From positions 1 to 64,000 of the forward strand of contig CAVUCH010000005.1 of the NCBI GenBank assembly GCA_963739995.1: a stretch of DNA of 64,000 nucleotides. Reading direction: 5' to 3'. This document shows positions 53,241-61,391 of the stretch, one piece after another. This stretch comes from CAVUCH01 sp963739995 (GTDB lineage: Bacteria; Acidobacteriota; Vicinamibacteria; Vicinamibacterales; JAENWD01). Below the pieces are notes generated by a model. The model saw only the letters and a list, made by a program, of their open reading frames with translations, did not search any database and was not told the origin of the DNA. Both the position numbers and the translations under genes were made by a program. Numbering within the stretch: the stretch's first letter is position 1; each line of letters opens with the position of its first letter.

Positions 53241-54242
53241 ATGACCACTGTTACTGAAGCGGAACAGGTTGCGGTCGCCGGCGCGCGCCGGCGCCAGGTC
53301 CTCGCGCGGCTCGGACCGTTCCTCGGCCTGATCGCGGTCATCGCCGTGTTCGCGCTGATGACCGACTCGCCTTCGCAGTACCTCTCCGTCCGCAATTTCC
53401 GCATCGTTGTCGCTCAGACGGTCATCGTCGCCCTCGGCGCGATCGGCATGACGATGATCATCGTGAGCGGCGGGATCGATCTCTCGGTCGGATCGGCGAT
53501 CGCGCTGACCGGCGTCGTGACGGCACTCGGCCTGCGGGATGGGATGCCACCATTCCCGGCGTTGCTGCTCGGCGTTGGCGCCGGCGGTGTGATCGGCCTC
53601 GTAAACGGGCTCACGATCACGCGCCTGAAGGTGATCCCGTTCATCGCGACGCTCGGCATGCTCGGGGTGGCTCGCGGCGTCGCCAAGTGGGTGGCCGATC
53701 AGCAGACCGTCAACATACCGGAGACGTGGATCAACGAGCTGGCCGTCACCTTCCCGCGCCCGGAGTGGCTCATCGTCGCACCGGGCGTGTGGTTGTCGCT
53801 GATGCTGGCAATTCTGGCCGCATTGGTTCTCAGGCGCACGGTTTTCGGCCGGCGGGTATTTGCCATCGGCTCGAACGAAGCCGCGGCGCGCGCCTGCGGC
53901 ATCCCGGTGGATCGTATGAAGATCTGGATCTACTGCCTGGCGGGCCTGCTCTTCGGTCTGTCGGGGGTGATGCAGATGTCCCGGCTGCGGCAGGGCGACC
54001 CGACAGTGGCCATCGGGACCGAGCTGGACGTCATCGCGGCTGTGGTCATCGGCGGCGGGTCACTGAACGGCGGTGTCGGTACGATTCTCGGCTCGATGAT
54101 CGGTGCCAGCATCATGGCGGTCCTGCGGAACGGCAGTCAGCAAATGGGCTGGCCGAATTACGTCCAGGAAATCATCATCGGGGCCATCATCGTAGCCGCT
54201 GTGGCGGTCGATCGGGTGCGCAGCCTGAAGCGGCAGGCCTGA
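53241..54242 (+). CDS. Sugar ABC transporter permease, RbsC-type
   Basis: The 333-residue inner-membrane protein has about 8-10 helices and the family blocks VIVSGGIDLSVGSAIALTG and GSNEAAARACGIPVDRMKIW (the coupling loop that meets the ATPase). It then has VIGGGSLNGGVGTILGSMIGA. It starts 1 nt after the RbsA-type gene's stop. The substrate may be a sugar, a sugar alcohol, or AI-2-like; context favours a sugar related to the acid catabolism genes. Confidence 0.9.
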   Translation: MTTVTEAEQVAVAGARRRQVLARLGPFLGLIAVIAVFALMTDSPSQYLSVRNFRIVVAQTVIVALGAIGMTMIIVSGGIDLSVGSAIALTGVVTALGLRDGMPPFPALLLGVGAGGVIGLVNGLTITRLKVIPFIATLGMLGVARGVAKWVADQQTVNIPETWINELAVTFPRPEWLIVAPGVWLSLMLAILAALVLRRTVFGRRVFAIGSNEAAARACGIPVDRMKIWIYCLAGLLFGLSGVMQMSRLRQGDPTVAIGTELDVIAAVVIGGGSLNGGVGTILGSMIGASIMAVLRNGSQQMGWPNYVQEIIIGAIIVAAVAVDRVRSLKRQA

Positions 54243-54293
54243 CCGGCTCCCGGCGTGCCGCTGGTGCGCGGTGAGGCGTAGCGGTCCACGAAC

Positions 54294-54990
54294 ATGCGAT
54301 TGCTTTTGCTTGGGTACGGCCGTATGGGGAGGCTCGTCGAAGCGCTCGCACCGGAGTACGGGTGTGAGGTGGCCGGCGTGCTGGACGAGGCGTCGAACGC
54401 AGCGCGGCGAGGGGCTGCTGCCCGGCCGGTGGCCGGATGTGGACGTAGCGATCGATTTCTCGATCGCCGCCGCAGTGGAAGACAACGTCCGCGCCCTGGC
54501 TGCCGCCCGGATCGACGTCGTGATCGGCACGACCGGGTGGCAGGAGGCCACCGCGCGCGTGAAGGAGGTCGTCGAGCGCTCCGGCATCGGGGCGGTCGCC
54601 GCGCCGAACTTCTCGACTGGCGCGATCCTGTTCGGCGAGGTCGTCAAGACGGCAGCCCGTCTGCTGGGCCCTCACGAGGAATACGGCGCGTACCTTCACG
54701 AGATGCATCACGCCACCAAGCGTGATGCGCCGTCTGGCACGGCGCTGTTGCTGAAGGATTCCATGAGATCGGCCGGTTACGTGCGTCCGATCGACATTGC
54801 CGCCACGCGTGCCGGCTCGATTCCCGGCACGCACAGCGTCGGCTTCGACGGGCCGTCGGACACAATCACGCTGACGCACACCGTGCGCGACCGTGGTACG
54901 TTCGCGCGCGGAGCGCTGGTCGCAGCTGGCTGGGTGAAGGGACGCCGGGGCTGGTACACGATGCACGACGTGCTGGGGTTGGGCCCTTGA
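54294..54990 (+). pseudogene. dapB: 4-hydroxy-tetrahydrodipicolinate reductase, one frameshift
   Basis: The first frame gives MRLLLLGYGRMGRLVEALA (NAD(P)H loop) to about codon 38. The second continues EGLLPGRWPDVDVAIDFS, VIGTTGW, APNFSTGAILF, YLHEMHHATKRDAPSGTA (catalytic His and Lys, E-x-HH-x4-K-x-D-x-PSGTA) and THTVRDRGTFARGAL. One extra base near 54400 (AACGCAGCG) separates them; removing it gives about 231 residues, slightly short of the usual 240-270. It makes tetrahydrodipicolinate for lysine and peptidoglycan, so it should be essential. A sequencing error is more likely than true loss. Confidence 0.82.
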
Positions 54991-55001
54991 CGTCAACCCG
55001 T

Positions 55002-55104
55002 GGGCTGAGGGCGAAGGGCGAAGGACGAAGGACTAACGGTCCACGGTTAACGTCACGGTCGACGGTCAACGGTCAACGCCGTTAGCCCTTAGCCCTTAGC
55101 CATG
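55002..55104. repeat. Compound 7-bp arrays with inverted ends
   Basis: GGGCTGA, GGGCGAA, GGGCGAA, GGACGAA, GGACTAA, then CGGTCCA, CGGTTAA, a 5-bp slip, CGGTCGA, CGGTCAA, CGGTCAA, then CGCCGTT, AGCCCTT, AGCCCTT. The first and last blocks are inverted relatives. It fills the gap between dapB and dapA. Confidence 0.75.
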
Positions 55105-55138
55105 CTGCGCGCGACTATCCGCTCGAGGAGGGGAACCA

Positions 55139-56038
55139 ATGAGACAACCATGGACCGGCCTCGGCACCGCGCTGGTGACGCCGTTCACGAGCACGGGCGC
55201 GGTGGACGAAGCTGCCGTGCGCCGGCTCGCGCGGCGGCAGATCGACGAGGGCGTGCACTTCCTGGTGCCGTGCGGCACGACAGGGGAGAGCCCTACGCTG
55301 ACGCGCGAGGAGCACGTGCACGTCGTGGAACTCGTGCTCGGCGAGGCCCGCGGACGCGTGCCCGTGCTGGCAGGCGCTGGCGGCTACAACACCGAGGAGG
55401 TGGCCGACCTCGCCCGCGAACTCGAGGCGCTCGGCGTCCAGGGCATCCTGTCCGTAACGCCGTACTACAACAAGCCGACGCAGGACGGCCTCGTCCGTCA
55501 CTATGAGCGGATCGCTTCGCGCACCGCCCTGCCAATCATCCTCTACAACGTGCCCGGCAGGACGGGCTGCAACATCGAACCCCGGACCGTGGCGCGGCTC
55601 GCGGCCGTCCCGACGATCATCGGCGTGAAGGAAGCGTCGGGCAACATGACGCAGATGTGCGAGGTGGTTCGCGTCGTGCCTGAAGACTTCATCGTGCTGT
55701 CGGGTGACGATGCCCTGACGCTGCCGCTCATGGCGGTAGGAGGGCGGGGGATCATATCGGTCGCCGCCAACATCGTGCCGGGCAGCATGACCCGGATGGT
55801 CGAAGCCGCCGAGCGAGACGACTTCGCCGCGGCGCGCATGGAACACAGGCGCCTGATGCGCCTGATGCTCGTCAATTTCGTCGAGTCGAACCCCATCCCC
55901 GTGAAGTCTGCGATGGCGATGCTGGGTCTCTTGGAGGAGAACTACCGGCTTCCGATGGTGCCGCCCGCCGACGCGAGCAGAGCGAAGATTGCGGAGGCGC
56001 TCGGCGAACTGGGTCTCAGAGCATCGGTGACTGGCTAG
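55139..56038 (+). CDS. dapA: 4-hydroxy-tetrahydrodipicolinate synthase
   Basis: The 299-residue TIM-barrel aldolase condenses pyruvate with aspartate semialdehyde. It has PCGTTGESPTLTREEH (active Thr pair), TPYYNKPTQDGLVRHY (Tyr), IILYNVPGRTGCNI (YNVPGRT), and VKEASGNM, whose Lys forms the Schiff base. GAGGAGGGG precedes the ATG. The stop codon TAG is the second to fourth base of CTAGTG, the left end of the 166-bp element at 56035. Next to dapB, dapD and dapE it forms the diaminopimelate cluster. Confidence 0.93.
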   Translation: MRQPWTGLGTALVTPFTSTGAVDEAAVRRLARRQIDEGVHFLVPCGTTGESPTLTREEHVHVVELVLGEARGRVPVLAGAGGYNTEEVADLARELEALGVQGILSVTPYYNKPTQDGLVRHYERIASRTALPIILYNVPGRTGCNIEPRTVARLAAVPTIIGVKEASGNMTQMCEVVRVVPEDFIVLSGDDALTLPLMAVGGRGIISVAANIVPGSMTRMVEAAERDDFAAARMEHRRLMRLMLVNFVESNPIPVKSAMAMLGLLEENYRLPMVPPADASRAKIAEALGELGLRASVTG

Positions 56039-56200
56039 TGTCCCGGCCGCGTGATTCGTGGCGTAAATCCCGGAGCGCGGCGCCCAGATGGCAAGGCGCG
56101 AAGAGCGAGCTTATTGGGCATAAGTGAGTGATGAGCAACGCAGCCAGCCGGGATGCCCCGCCCGGGAGTTATGTCGCGAATCACGCGGCCGGGACACTAG
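56035..56200. repeat. 166-bp structured element, copy B
   Basis: Same length and core as copy A. Arms 56035-56073 and 56162-56200 pair at 35 of 39 positions by my count, but their sequence (CCCGGCCGCGTGATTCG type) is unlike that of copy A. The inner stem is CTTAT...ATAAG where copy A has a different pair set. It overlaps the dapA stop and fills the gap to dapD. Confidence 0.85.
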
Positions 56201-56251
56201 TGGCCCGGTAAACGACTCGAACGCACTGAAAGCTGAGGACAAGAACCGCTG

Positions 56252-57097
56252 ATGGCCCCTCTGTCCGACCAGGTGACAGCCCTCTTCGCGGCGGGGGAGG
56301 GCGCCGACCCTGACGAAGCCCGAGCCGTCTTCGTGCAACTGCGCGCGGAGTTGTCCGCCGGGCAGGTGCGCGCCGCGGAGCCGGACTCGGGGAGCGCCAC
56401 CGGCTGGCGTGTCAACACGTGGGTGAAGCAGGGAATCCTCCTCGGGTTCCGTTGGGGTGCGCTGGCGGACGTGTCGATGGATCATGGCCGCTGGCCGTTC
56501 GTCGACAAGGACACGCTGCCGTTGAAGCGCCTCTCGACCGCGGACGGGGTACGGGTGGTGCCGGGAGGATCCTCGGTGCGCGATGGCGCGTACCTCGCGC
56601 GCGGGGTTATCTGCATGCCGCCGATGTACATCAACATCGGGGCATATGTCGGTGAGGGTACGCTCGTCGATTCACACGCCCTCGTGGGGTCGTGCGCGCA
56701 GGTCGGGTCTCGTGTGCACTTGAGCGCCGGCGCCCAGATTGGCGGCGTCATCGAACCCGTCGGCGCGCTGCCGGTGATCGTCGAAGACGACGTGCTGATT
56801 GGCGGGAACACGGGCATTTATGAAGGCATCGTGGTGCGCGCGCGAGCGGTGATCGCCGCCGGTACCGTCATGACGGGATCGACGCCCCTCTACGATCTGC
56901 CGAACGGCTCCATCGTGCGCGCGGAGGAGGGCCAGCCGCTGGTGGTGCCGGAGGGCGCCGTCGTGGTGCCTGGCGCACGGGCCGTTACCGTGGGCCAGGG
57001 CGCCAGCTGGGGCCTCTCGCTTGCAACCCCGGTGATCGTCAAGTACCGCGACGCCCGCACGGATACCCGCACCGAGCTGGAACGATGGATTCGCTGA
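56252..57097 (+). CDS. dapD: Tetrahydrodipicolinate N-succinyltransferase
   Basis: The 281-residue protein adds a succinyl group to tetrahydrodipicolinate in the succinylase branch. It has WRVNTWVKQGILLGFRWG, then left-handed beta-helix hexapeptide repeats (IGAYVGEGTLVDSHALVGSC, IGGVIEP, IGGNTGIYEGIVVRARAVIAAG), and the ending PVIVKYRDA. Length is slightly longer than the usual 270-275. Its presence shows this organism uses the succinylase route. The stop overlaps the dapE-like gene by 13 nt. Confidence 0.92.
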   Translation: MAPLSDQVTALFAAGEGADPDEARAVFVQLRAELSAGQVRAAEPDSGSATGWRVNTWVKQGILLGFRWGALADVSMDHGRWPFVDKDTLPLKRLSTADGVRVVPGGSSVRDGAYLARGVICMPPMYINIGAYVGEGTLVDSHALVGSCAQVGSRVHLSAGAQIGGVIEPVGALPVIVEDDVLIGGNTGIYEGIVVRARAVIAAGTVMTGSTPLYDLPNGSIVRAEEGQPLVVPEGAVVVPGARAVTVGQGASWGLSLATPVIVKYRDARTDTRTELERWIR

Positions 57098-58089
57098 GCC
57101 TGGTCCAGCTCGCACGCACCCTGGTCGATATCGATTCCACTACGGGGCAGGAAGGAGATTGCGGGCGCTGGCTTGCGGCGTACCTGCGGCGCCAGGGCTT
57201 CCTCGTGGAGGAACTGCCCGTCAGCGAGAACCGCTTCAACGTGCTCGCTACGATCGATCGCCCCGAAGTGGTGCTCTCTACCCACTTCGACTGTGTGCCG
57301 CCCTTCATCCCGAGCCGGGAAGATCAGGGAGTGTTGTACGGGCGGGGTGCATGCGATGCGAAGGGCATTCTCGCGGCACAGATCGCCGCGCTCGAGCGGC
57401 TGCGGACTCAGGGCGTGCGCGCTGTGGGTGCGCTGTTCCTGGTTGGCGAAGAGCGCGGAAGCGATGGCGCCCGCGCTGCCAATGCGGTGCCGAATGCATG
57501 TCGCTTCCTGATCAACGGGGAGCCGACCGACAGCCGCCTCGGGCTGGCCACGAGAGGCACCTTGCGCGTGAAGCTGACCGCGGCCGGACGCGCCGCGCAC
57601 TCATGCTTCCCTGAAGAGGGGGAGTCTGCCATCGAGAAGCTGCTCGACGCGCTGGTGCGGCTGCGGTCAATCGAATGGCCCACGCGCGAGCCGCTCGGGC
57701 GCACCCACTACACGGTTGGATTGATCAGCGGCGGCATCGCACCAAACGTCATTCCCCCGCACGCCGAAGCAGAGGTGATGTTCCGCACGGTCGGCCCCGC
57801 AGCCGACGTGCTCTCGCTGCTGGCGCCGGTGGGGGAGGGCGTTCGGATGGACGTCGTGCTCGAAGTGCCTGCTGTGGAGCTCGCGACGGTACCGGGCTTC
57901 GAGACCGCCGTGTTCCCGTTCACGACCGACATCCCGTTCCTGAATCGTTGGGGCACGCCGCTGTTGTTCGGTCCCGGCTCGATTCGCAAGGCGCACACGG
58001 ATCATGAACACGTTGCCATTCCGGAGCTGCACGCCGCGGTCGACCGCTACGTGGAGCTCGCAATGGCCCTGCTCTCGCCGCACGCTTAA
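57085..58089 (+). CDS. dapE: M20 peptidase, succinyl-diaminopimelate desuccinylase-like
   Basis: The 334-residue protein overlaps dapD by 13 nt. It has STHFDCVPPFIPSR (metal His and Asp), GRGACDAKGILAAQ (bridging Asp), LVGEERGSDGA (catalytic Glu pair), and a dimerisation domain starting GTLRVKLTAAGRAAHS. M20 enzymes of this sort remove succinyl from LL-diaminopimelate, or acetyl from ornithine. Operon position strongly favours DapE. The missing steps (dapC-type aminotransferase, dapF, lysA) are outside the window. Confidence 0.87.
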   Translation: MDSLSLVQLARTLVDIDSTTGQEGDCGRWLAAYLRRQGFLVEELPVSENRFNVLATIDRPEVVLSTHFDCVPPFIPSREDQGVLYGRGACDAKGILAAQIAALERLRTQGVRAVGALFLVGEERGSDGARAANAVPNACRFLINGEPTDSRLGLATRGTLRVKLTAAGRAAHSCFPEEGESAIEKLLDALVRLRSIEWPTREPLGRTHYTVGLISGGIAPNVIPPHAEAEVMFRTVGPAADVLSLLAPVGEGVRMDVVLEVPAVELATVPGFETAVFPFTTDIPFLNRWGTPLLFGPGSIRKAHTDHEHVAIPELHAAVDRYVELAMALLSPHA

Positions 58090-58128
58090 GGTGCGTCGCC
58101 TCGACATCGACCGGCTATTCACCCGTGG

Positions 58129-60519
58129 TCAATTCACGATGTGCTGCGTGCCGGACCTGAGGCTGGTCTCCTTCCCCTTCCAGTGCAGCGTCCCGGTTAC
58201 GCCGTCCGGGAGCGTGATGTCGGCCGTCAGGGAGTCACCAGACCGCGCATAGCTGACGGCGATGAGCCCCCGGGGAGTGGCGACCGACGCCTTCGCGCTC
58301 GTCAGCGAGCCGAGGTGCGGCTGGATGCGAACCGCGGCGAACCCGGGCGTTGCCGGTTCCACGCCAGCCACAGTGGTGAGCAGGTCGTAATTCGGATGCG
58401 CGCTCCAGGCATGTGAATCGGAGCGCGTCGGCTCGGGCGTCTCCGCCCACGTGGTCAGGCCCAGATCGAGCATCTTTCGCCAGGGTCCCAGCCACTGCAG
58501 GTAATCGTCCCCAAGACCGGCCGACTTCATTGCGCGGAACAGGTAGAACTGGAAGTAGTATGTCGCCTTCGTGAGCGTGGCGTCGTCGAGCACGCGCCGC
58601 ATGAAGGCCGGCTGCTCAGCCCGGGGCACGAGGCCCGCGAGGACGGCGAGCAGGTTGGCGTGCTGGCTGTATGTCCGTTTGGACGGCGTGTCGCCAAAAA
58701 AGCGCCTGCCCTCGTCCCAGGCCACGCGCGTGACGGCAGCTGCGACCTTGTCGGCCAGCGCACGATAGCGTACCGCGATGTCTGCGCGTCCCACCGCTGC
58801 TTCCAGGTCTGCGGCCTCACGCAGCGCGAGCACGAACTGCAACGACAGCACGACGGACTCGCCGCCCCCATCGGCCGGCGGCTCGCCGAAATCGAACTCC
58901 GCGCCCTCGACCCAATCGGCGAAGTTCCACCATTCGAGCCTGCCGAGCAGCCCCGATGTGGCAAGCCGCGCCTCGAACCAGTGCAGCGTCTCGCCCGCGC
59001 CACGGAGATAGCGCCTCGCGAACGCCTCGTCACCGCCCCACATGTACAGGTCGTGCATCATCCCGATCCAGAACAAGGAAAACGGCGGGATGATCTGCGG
59101 CAGCATCGTCGGGTAGCGGCTTTGGGTGAGCCCGTCGGGAAGGCGGGATTCGTCGAACTGTCCGATGGCGTTCTTCACGAGCCGGTCGTCGCCGCCGACA
59201 TACAGCGAGAGCAGGGCCTGGATTCGCGTATCGCCGACGTACTGCAGCTGCTCCCAGTACGGTGTGTCCATGTAGGTCTCGTGCGCGCAGAGACGCGCGG
59301 TCCGCCAGCCGACCTCCCAGATCTTTCCGAGCACGGGATCGCTGCTCTCGAACCGGCCACGCTCCTGGAACGGGTAGGCGGAGAACAGTGCGCGAATGTC
59401 GTCGATCGCCAGGGCCTCGTCGGCGGTCTGGACCTCCACCTCGACGTAGCGGAACGTCCGCCACCAGAGTGGCCGGAACAGTCGGCCGCGACCGCCATCC
59501 GTGACGAAGCGATCGCGCAGGCCCGCAACGACCTTGCCCTCGATGTCGTTGCGATCTCCTTTCTCGCCCTTCTTGCCGTCGGCTGCCTTCCCTCGCGCCG
59601 CCTCGGTGTAGGTGAGCGTCATCGTCGCTCCGCGGCCGCCACTGGTCACGAGCTCGGGATACGCCGTGGTCAAGTGCCCGCGGTCGAGCAGCACCTTCAC
59701 CGTGCTGCGCGGTGGCACCGTCCACGCGCCCTTTCCCTGCAGAAGCGCGGGTGAGACGTCACTCCCGTCCGTACGCGCGATTCTTGCGAAGCGCTCGGAC
59801 GCTTCCTCCATCGCGGGGATGGCTCTTGGCACCAGCATCCAGCGCGAAGGGGTGTCGCGGATCCCTCGCGGTCCCCCGATCGTGAGCTCGGTGACGGCAC
59901 CCCACCCGGTATCGGCGAACTCCACCGCCTCCCAACCCCACGGATAGCGCTGGCCGTCGACCTGTTCACCCGGGCCCCCCACGAAGTACTCGTGGAAGAT
60001 CGACGCGCGATCGATCAGCAGCAGCGACACTGCATCGTTGCGCACGGCCTTCCACGTGCGATCCGTGTTGACCACGGCCTCAGCGGCCGTGTCGCCCTGC
60101 ACGAGCAGCCCGGTCTCGTGCGTCACCTGCGCCATCGGCGCCTCTTCGGCAAAGTTCCAGACCACGGCGGCAATGACGTTGCGGCCCGGCCGAAGGGCCA
60201 CCGCAATGTCTTGTGTCTCGAATCGCCAATGGTTCAGGTCGCCCCGCGCCGGGCCGGTCATCAGCCGCCGTCCATTCACGTACAGCTCGTAGCGGTTGTC
60301 GGCGGTCGCATGGATTACAAACCGCGCCGGCGCCGACGCGAGATCGAAGGTCTTCCGGAAGTGGTACACCCCGAAGCCCTTGGGAGGCGCGTCGGCAGGC
60401 CGTATCCAGTGTGCGTTCCAGCGTTCCGTCAGCAGCCTGGGGTTGGGCGGCTGTGCGGGCGCAGCCGCCGGCGGGGCGAGGACGAGAACGCAGGCGGCGA
60501 GGGCAGCGGTCATACGCAT
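58129..60519 (-). CDS. GH78 alpha-L-rhamnosidase, exported
   Basis: The 796-residue protein has a signal peptide (AALAACVLVLAPPAAAPAQ), beta-sandwich domains at the front (FRKTFDLASAPARFVIHATADNRYELYVNG) and a central (alpha/alpha)6 barrel. Typical GH78 blocks are LCAHETYMDTPYWEQLQYVGDTR, FGEPP and WAETPEPTRSDSHAWSAHP (acidic catalytic candidates). GH78 releases terminal alpha-L-rhamnose from pectic or glycoside side chains. It is last of a minus-strand set with NIPSNAP, MFS and DUF1080 genes. No CBM is obvious. Upstream starts overlap nothing, and the ATG at 60519 gives the best signal. Confidence 0.85.
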   Translation of the reverse strand: MRMTAALAACVLVLAPPAAAPAQPPNPRLLTERWNAHWIRPADAPPKGFGVYHFRKTFDLASAPARFVIHATADNRYELYVNGRRLMTGPARGDLNHWRFETQDIAVALRPGRNVIAAVVWNFAEEAPMAQVTHETGLLVQGDTAAEAVVNTDRTWKAVRNDAVSLLLIDRASIFHEYFVGGPGEQVDGQRYPWGWEAVEFADTGWGAVTELTIGGPRGIRDTPSRWMLVPRAIPAMEEASERFARIARTDGSDVSPALLQGKGAWTVPPRSTVKVLLDRGHLTTAYPELVTSGGRGATMTLTYTEAARGKAADGKKGEKGDRNDIEGKVVAGLRDRFVTDGGRGRLFRPLWWRTFRYVEVEVQTADEALAIDDIRALFSAYPFQERGRFESSDPVLGKIWEVGWRTARLCAHETYMDTPYWEQLQYVGDTRIQALLSLYVGGDDRLVKNAIGQFDESRLPDGLTQSRYPTMLPQIIPPFSLFWIGMMHDLYMWGGDEAFARRYLRGAGETLHWFEARLATSGLLGRLEWWNFADWVEGAEFDFGEPPADGGGESVVLSLQFVLALREAADLEAAVGRADIAVRYRALADKVAAAVTRVAWDEGRRFFGDTPSKRTYSQHANLLAVLAGLVPRAEQPAFMRRVLDDATLTKATYYFQFYLFRAMKSAGLGDDYLQWLGPWRKMLDLGLTTWAETPEPTRSDSHAWSAHPNYDLLTTVAGVEPATPGFAAVRIQPHLGSLTSAKASVATPRGLIAVSYARSGDSLTADITLPDGVTGTLHWKGKETSLRSGTQHIVN

Positions 60520-60551
60520 GCAGCCTCACAATCGAGCGGCAACGGTTGTCA

Positions 60552-61352
60552 TCAGAGCTGTGAGTAGGCGGTCGGCCGCAGGATGATCGACGTGATGTTC
60601 GACACGATCTCGGGATCGGTGTAGCCCTCGGTTGCGCGCAGCTTGATCCACTCGGGATCCCCGATGAACGCTTCCCAGTTCTTCTCGCGCGCGGCCATGT
60701 CGTCAAACGTCAGCATGTAGGTGAAGCTCGGAAGCCGCTCGCCGATCACGTTGTCCCCGAAAAACACCGGCCGCAGGCCCGTCCGCCTGAAAATCGACAG
60801 CTCGCCCATCTCCCCGAACATCTGCAGCTTCTTCCGGCTCGCCCGCTTGCTGTGGCTCTCGTACGTGCGCAATTCAAAGATGCGGGGCTTGTTGCCCGCG
60901 GCCGCCGGAGGCACTTCGACGGTCGGCATGAACGTCGCGGCGATCATCAGCTGGCTGTGGATGCGGAGGTACGCCGGGTCCGTGGCCGGAAGAGCCGCGT
61001 GTGCGTCCGCCGCCTTCCGGAACGCGGCATCGGCGTCGAGCCGCGCCCCTAACGTCGCGAATTCCTGTATCGACGGGTAGGGCAGCAGCAGGTAGATTGC
61101 GGGTGACAGCCCGCCGTAAACGGGCGTGAAGGCGCCGATCGTGCGGACGCCGGCGCGGTTGTGCGCGGGCACCGACACGTCCTTCAGGTACTCGTGCATG
61201 CGATCGGTCATCGGTCCGACGCGCAGCTCATACCGCCGCAGCTCGTAGCAGGCCTGCAGGGACTGCTGTGTCTGAGGCATCGACCCACCTGCCTGCAGGC
61301 CGGCGACGCCCGTGGCTGCCATCGAGGATGCGAGGAAATCACGACGGTTCAT
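60552..61352 (-). CDS. NIPSNAP-family protein with Tat signal
   Basis: The 266-residue protein starts MNRRDFLASSMAATGVAG, a twin-arginine signal. Two ferredoxin-like NIPSNAP domains follow (CYELRRYELRVGPMTDRM and RIFELRTYESHSKRASRK), each with the ELRxY pattern. Function is unknown; paralogues are common in carbohydrate-use loci of acidobacteria and Planctomycetes. It lies between a rhamnosidase and a sugar-type MFS gene with short gaps, so it likely belongs to their operon. Confidence 0.85.
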   Translation of the reverse strand: MNRRDFLASSMAATGVAGLQAGGSMPQTQQSLQACYELRRYELRVGPMTDRMHEYLKDVSVPAHNRAGVRTIGAFTPVYGGLSPAIYLLLPYPSIQEFATLGARLDADAAFRKAADAHAALPATDPAYLRIHSQLMIAATFMPTVEVPPAAAGNKPRIFELRTYESHSKRASRKKLQMFGEMGELSIFRRTGLRPVFFGDNVIGERLPSFTYMLTFDDMAAREKNWEAFIGDPEWIKLRATEGYTDPEIVSNITSIILRPTAYSQL

Positions 61353-61391
61353 GAAAGATCTCCCATTCTCAGTCCTGCGGGTCCGCAGGCG

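Noticed and set aside
55002..55104. CRISPR array
   Set aside because: The units are 7 bp without spacers, the unit changes along the array, and no cas genes are present.
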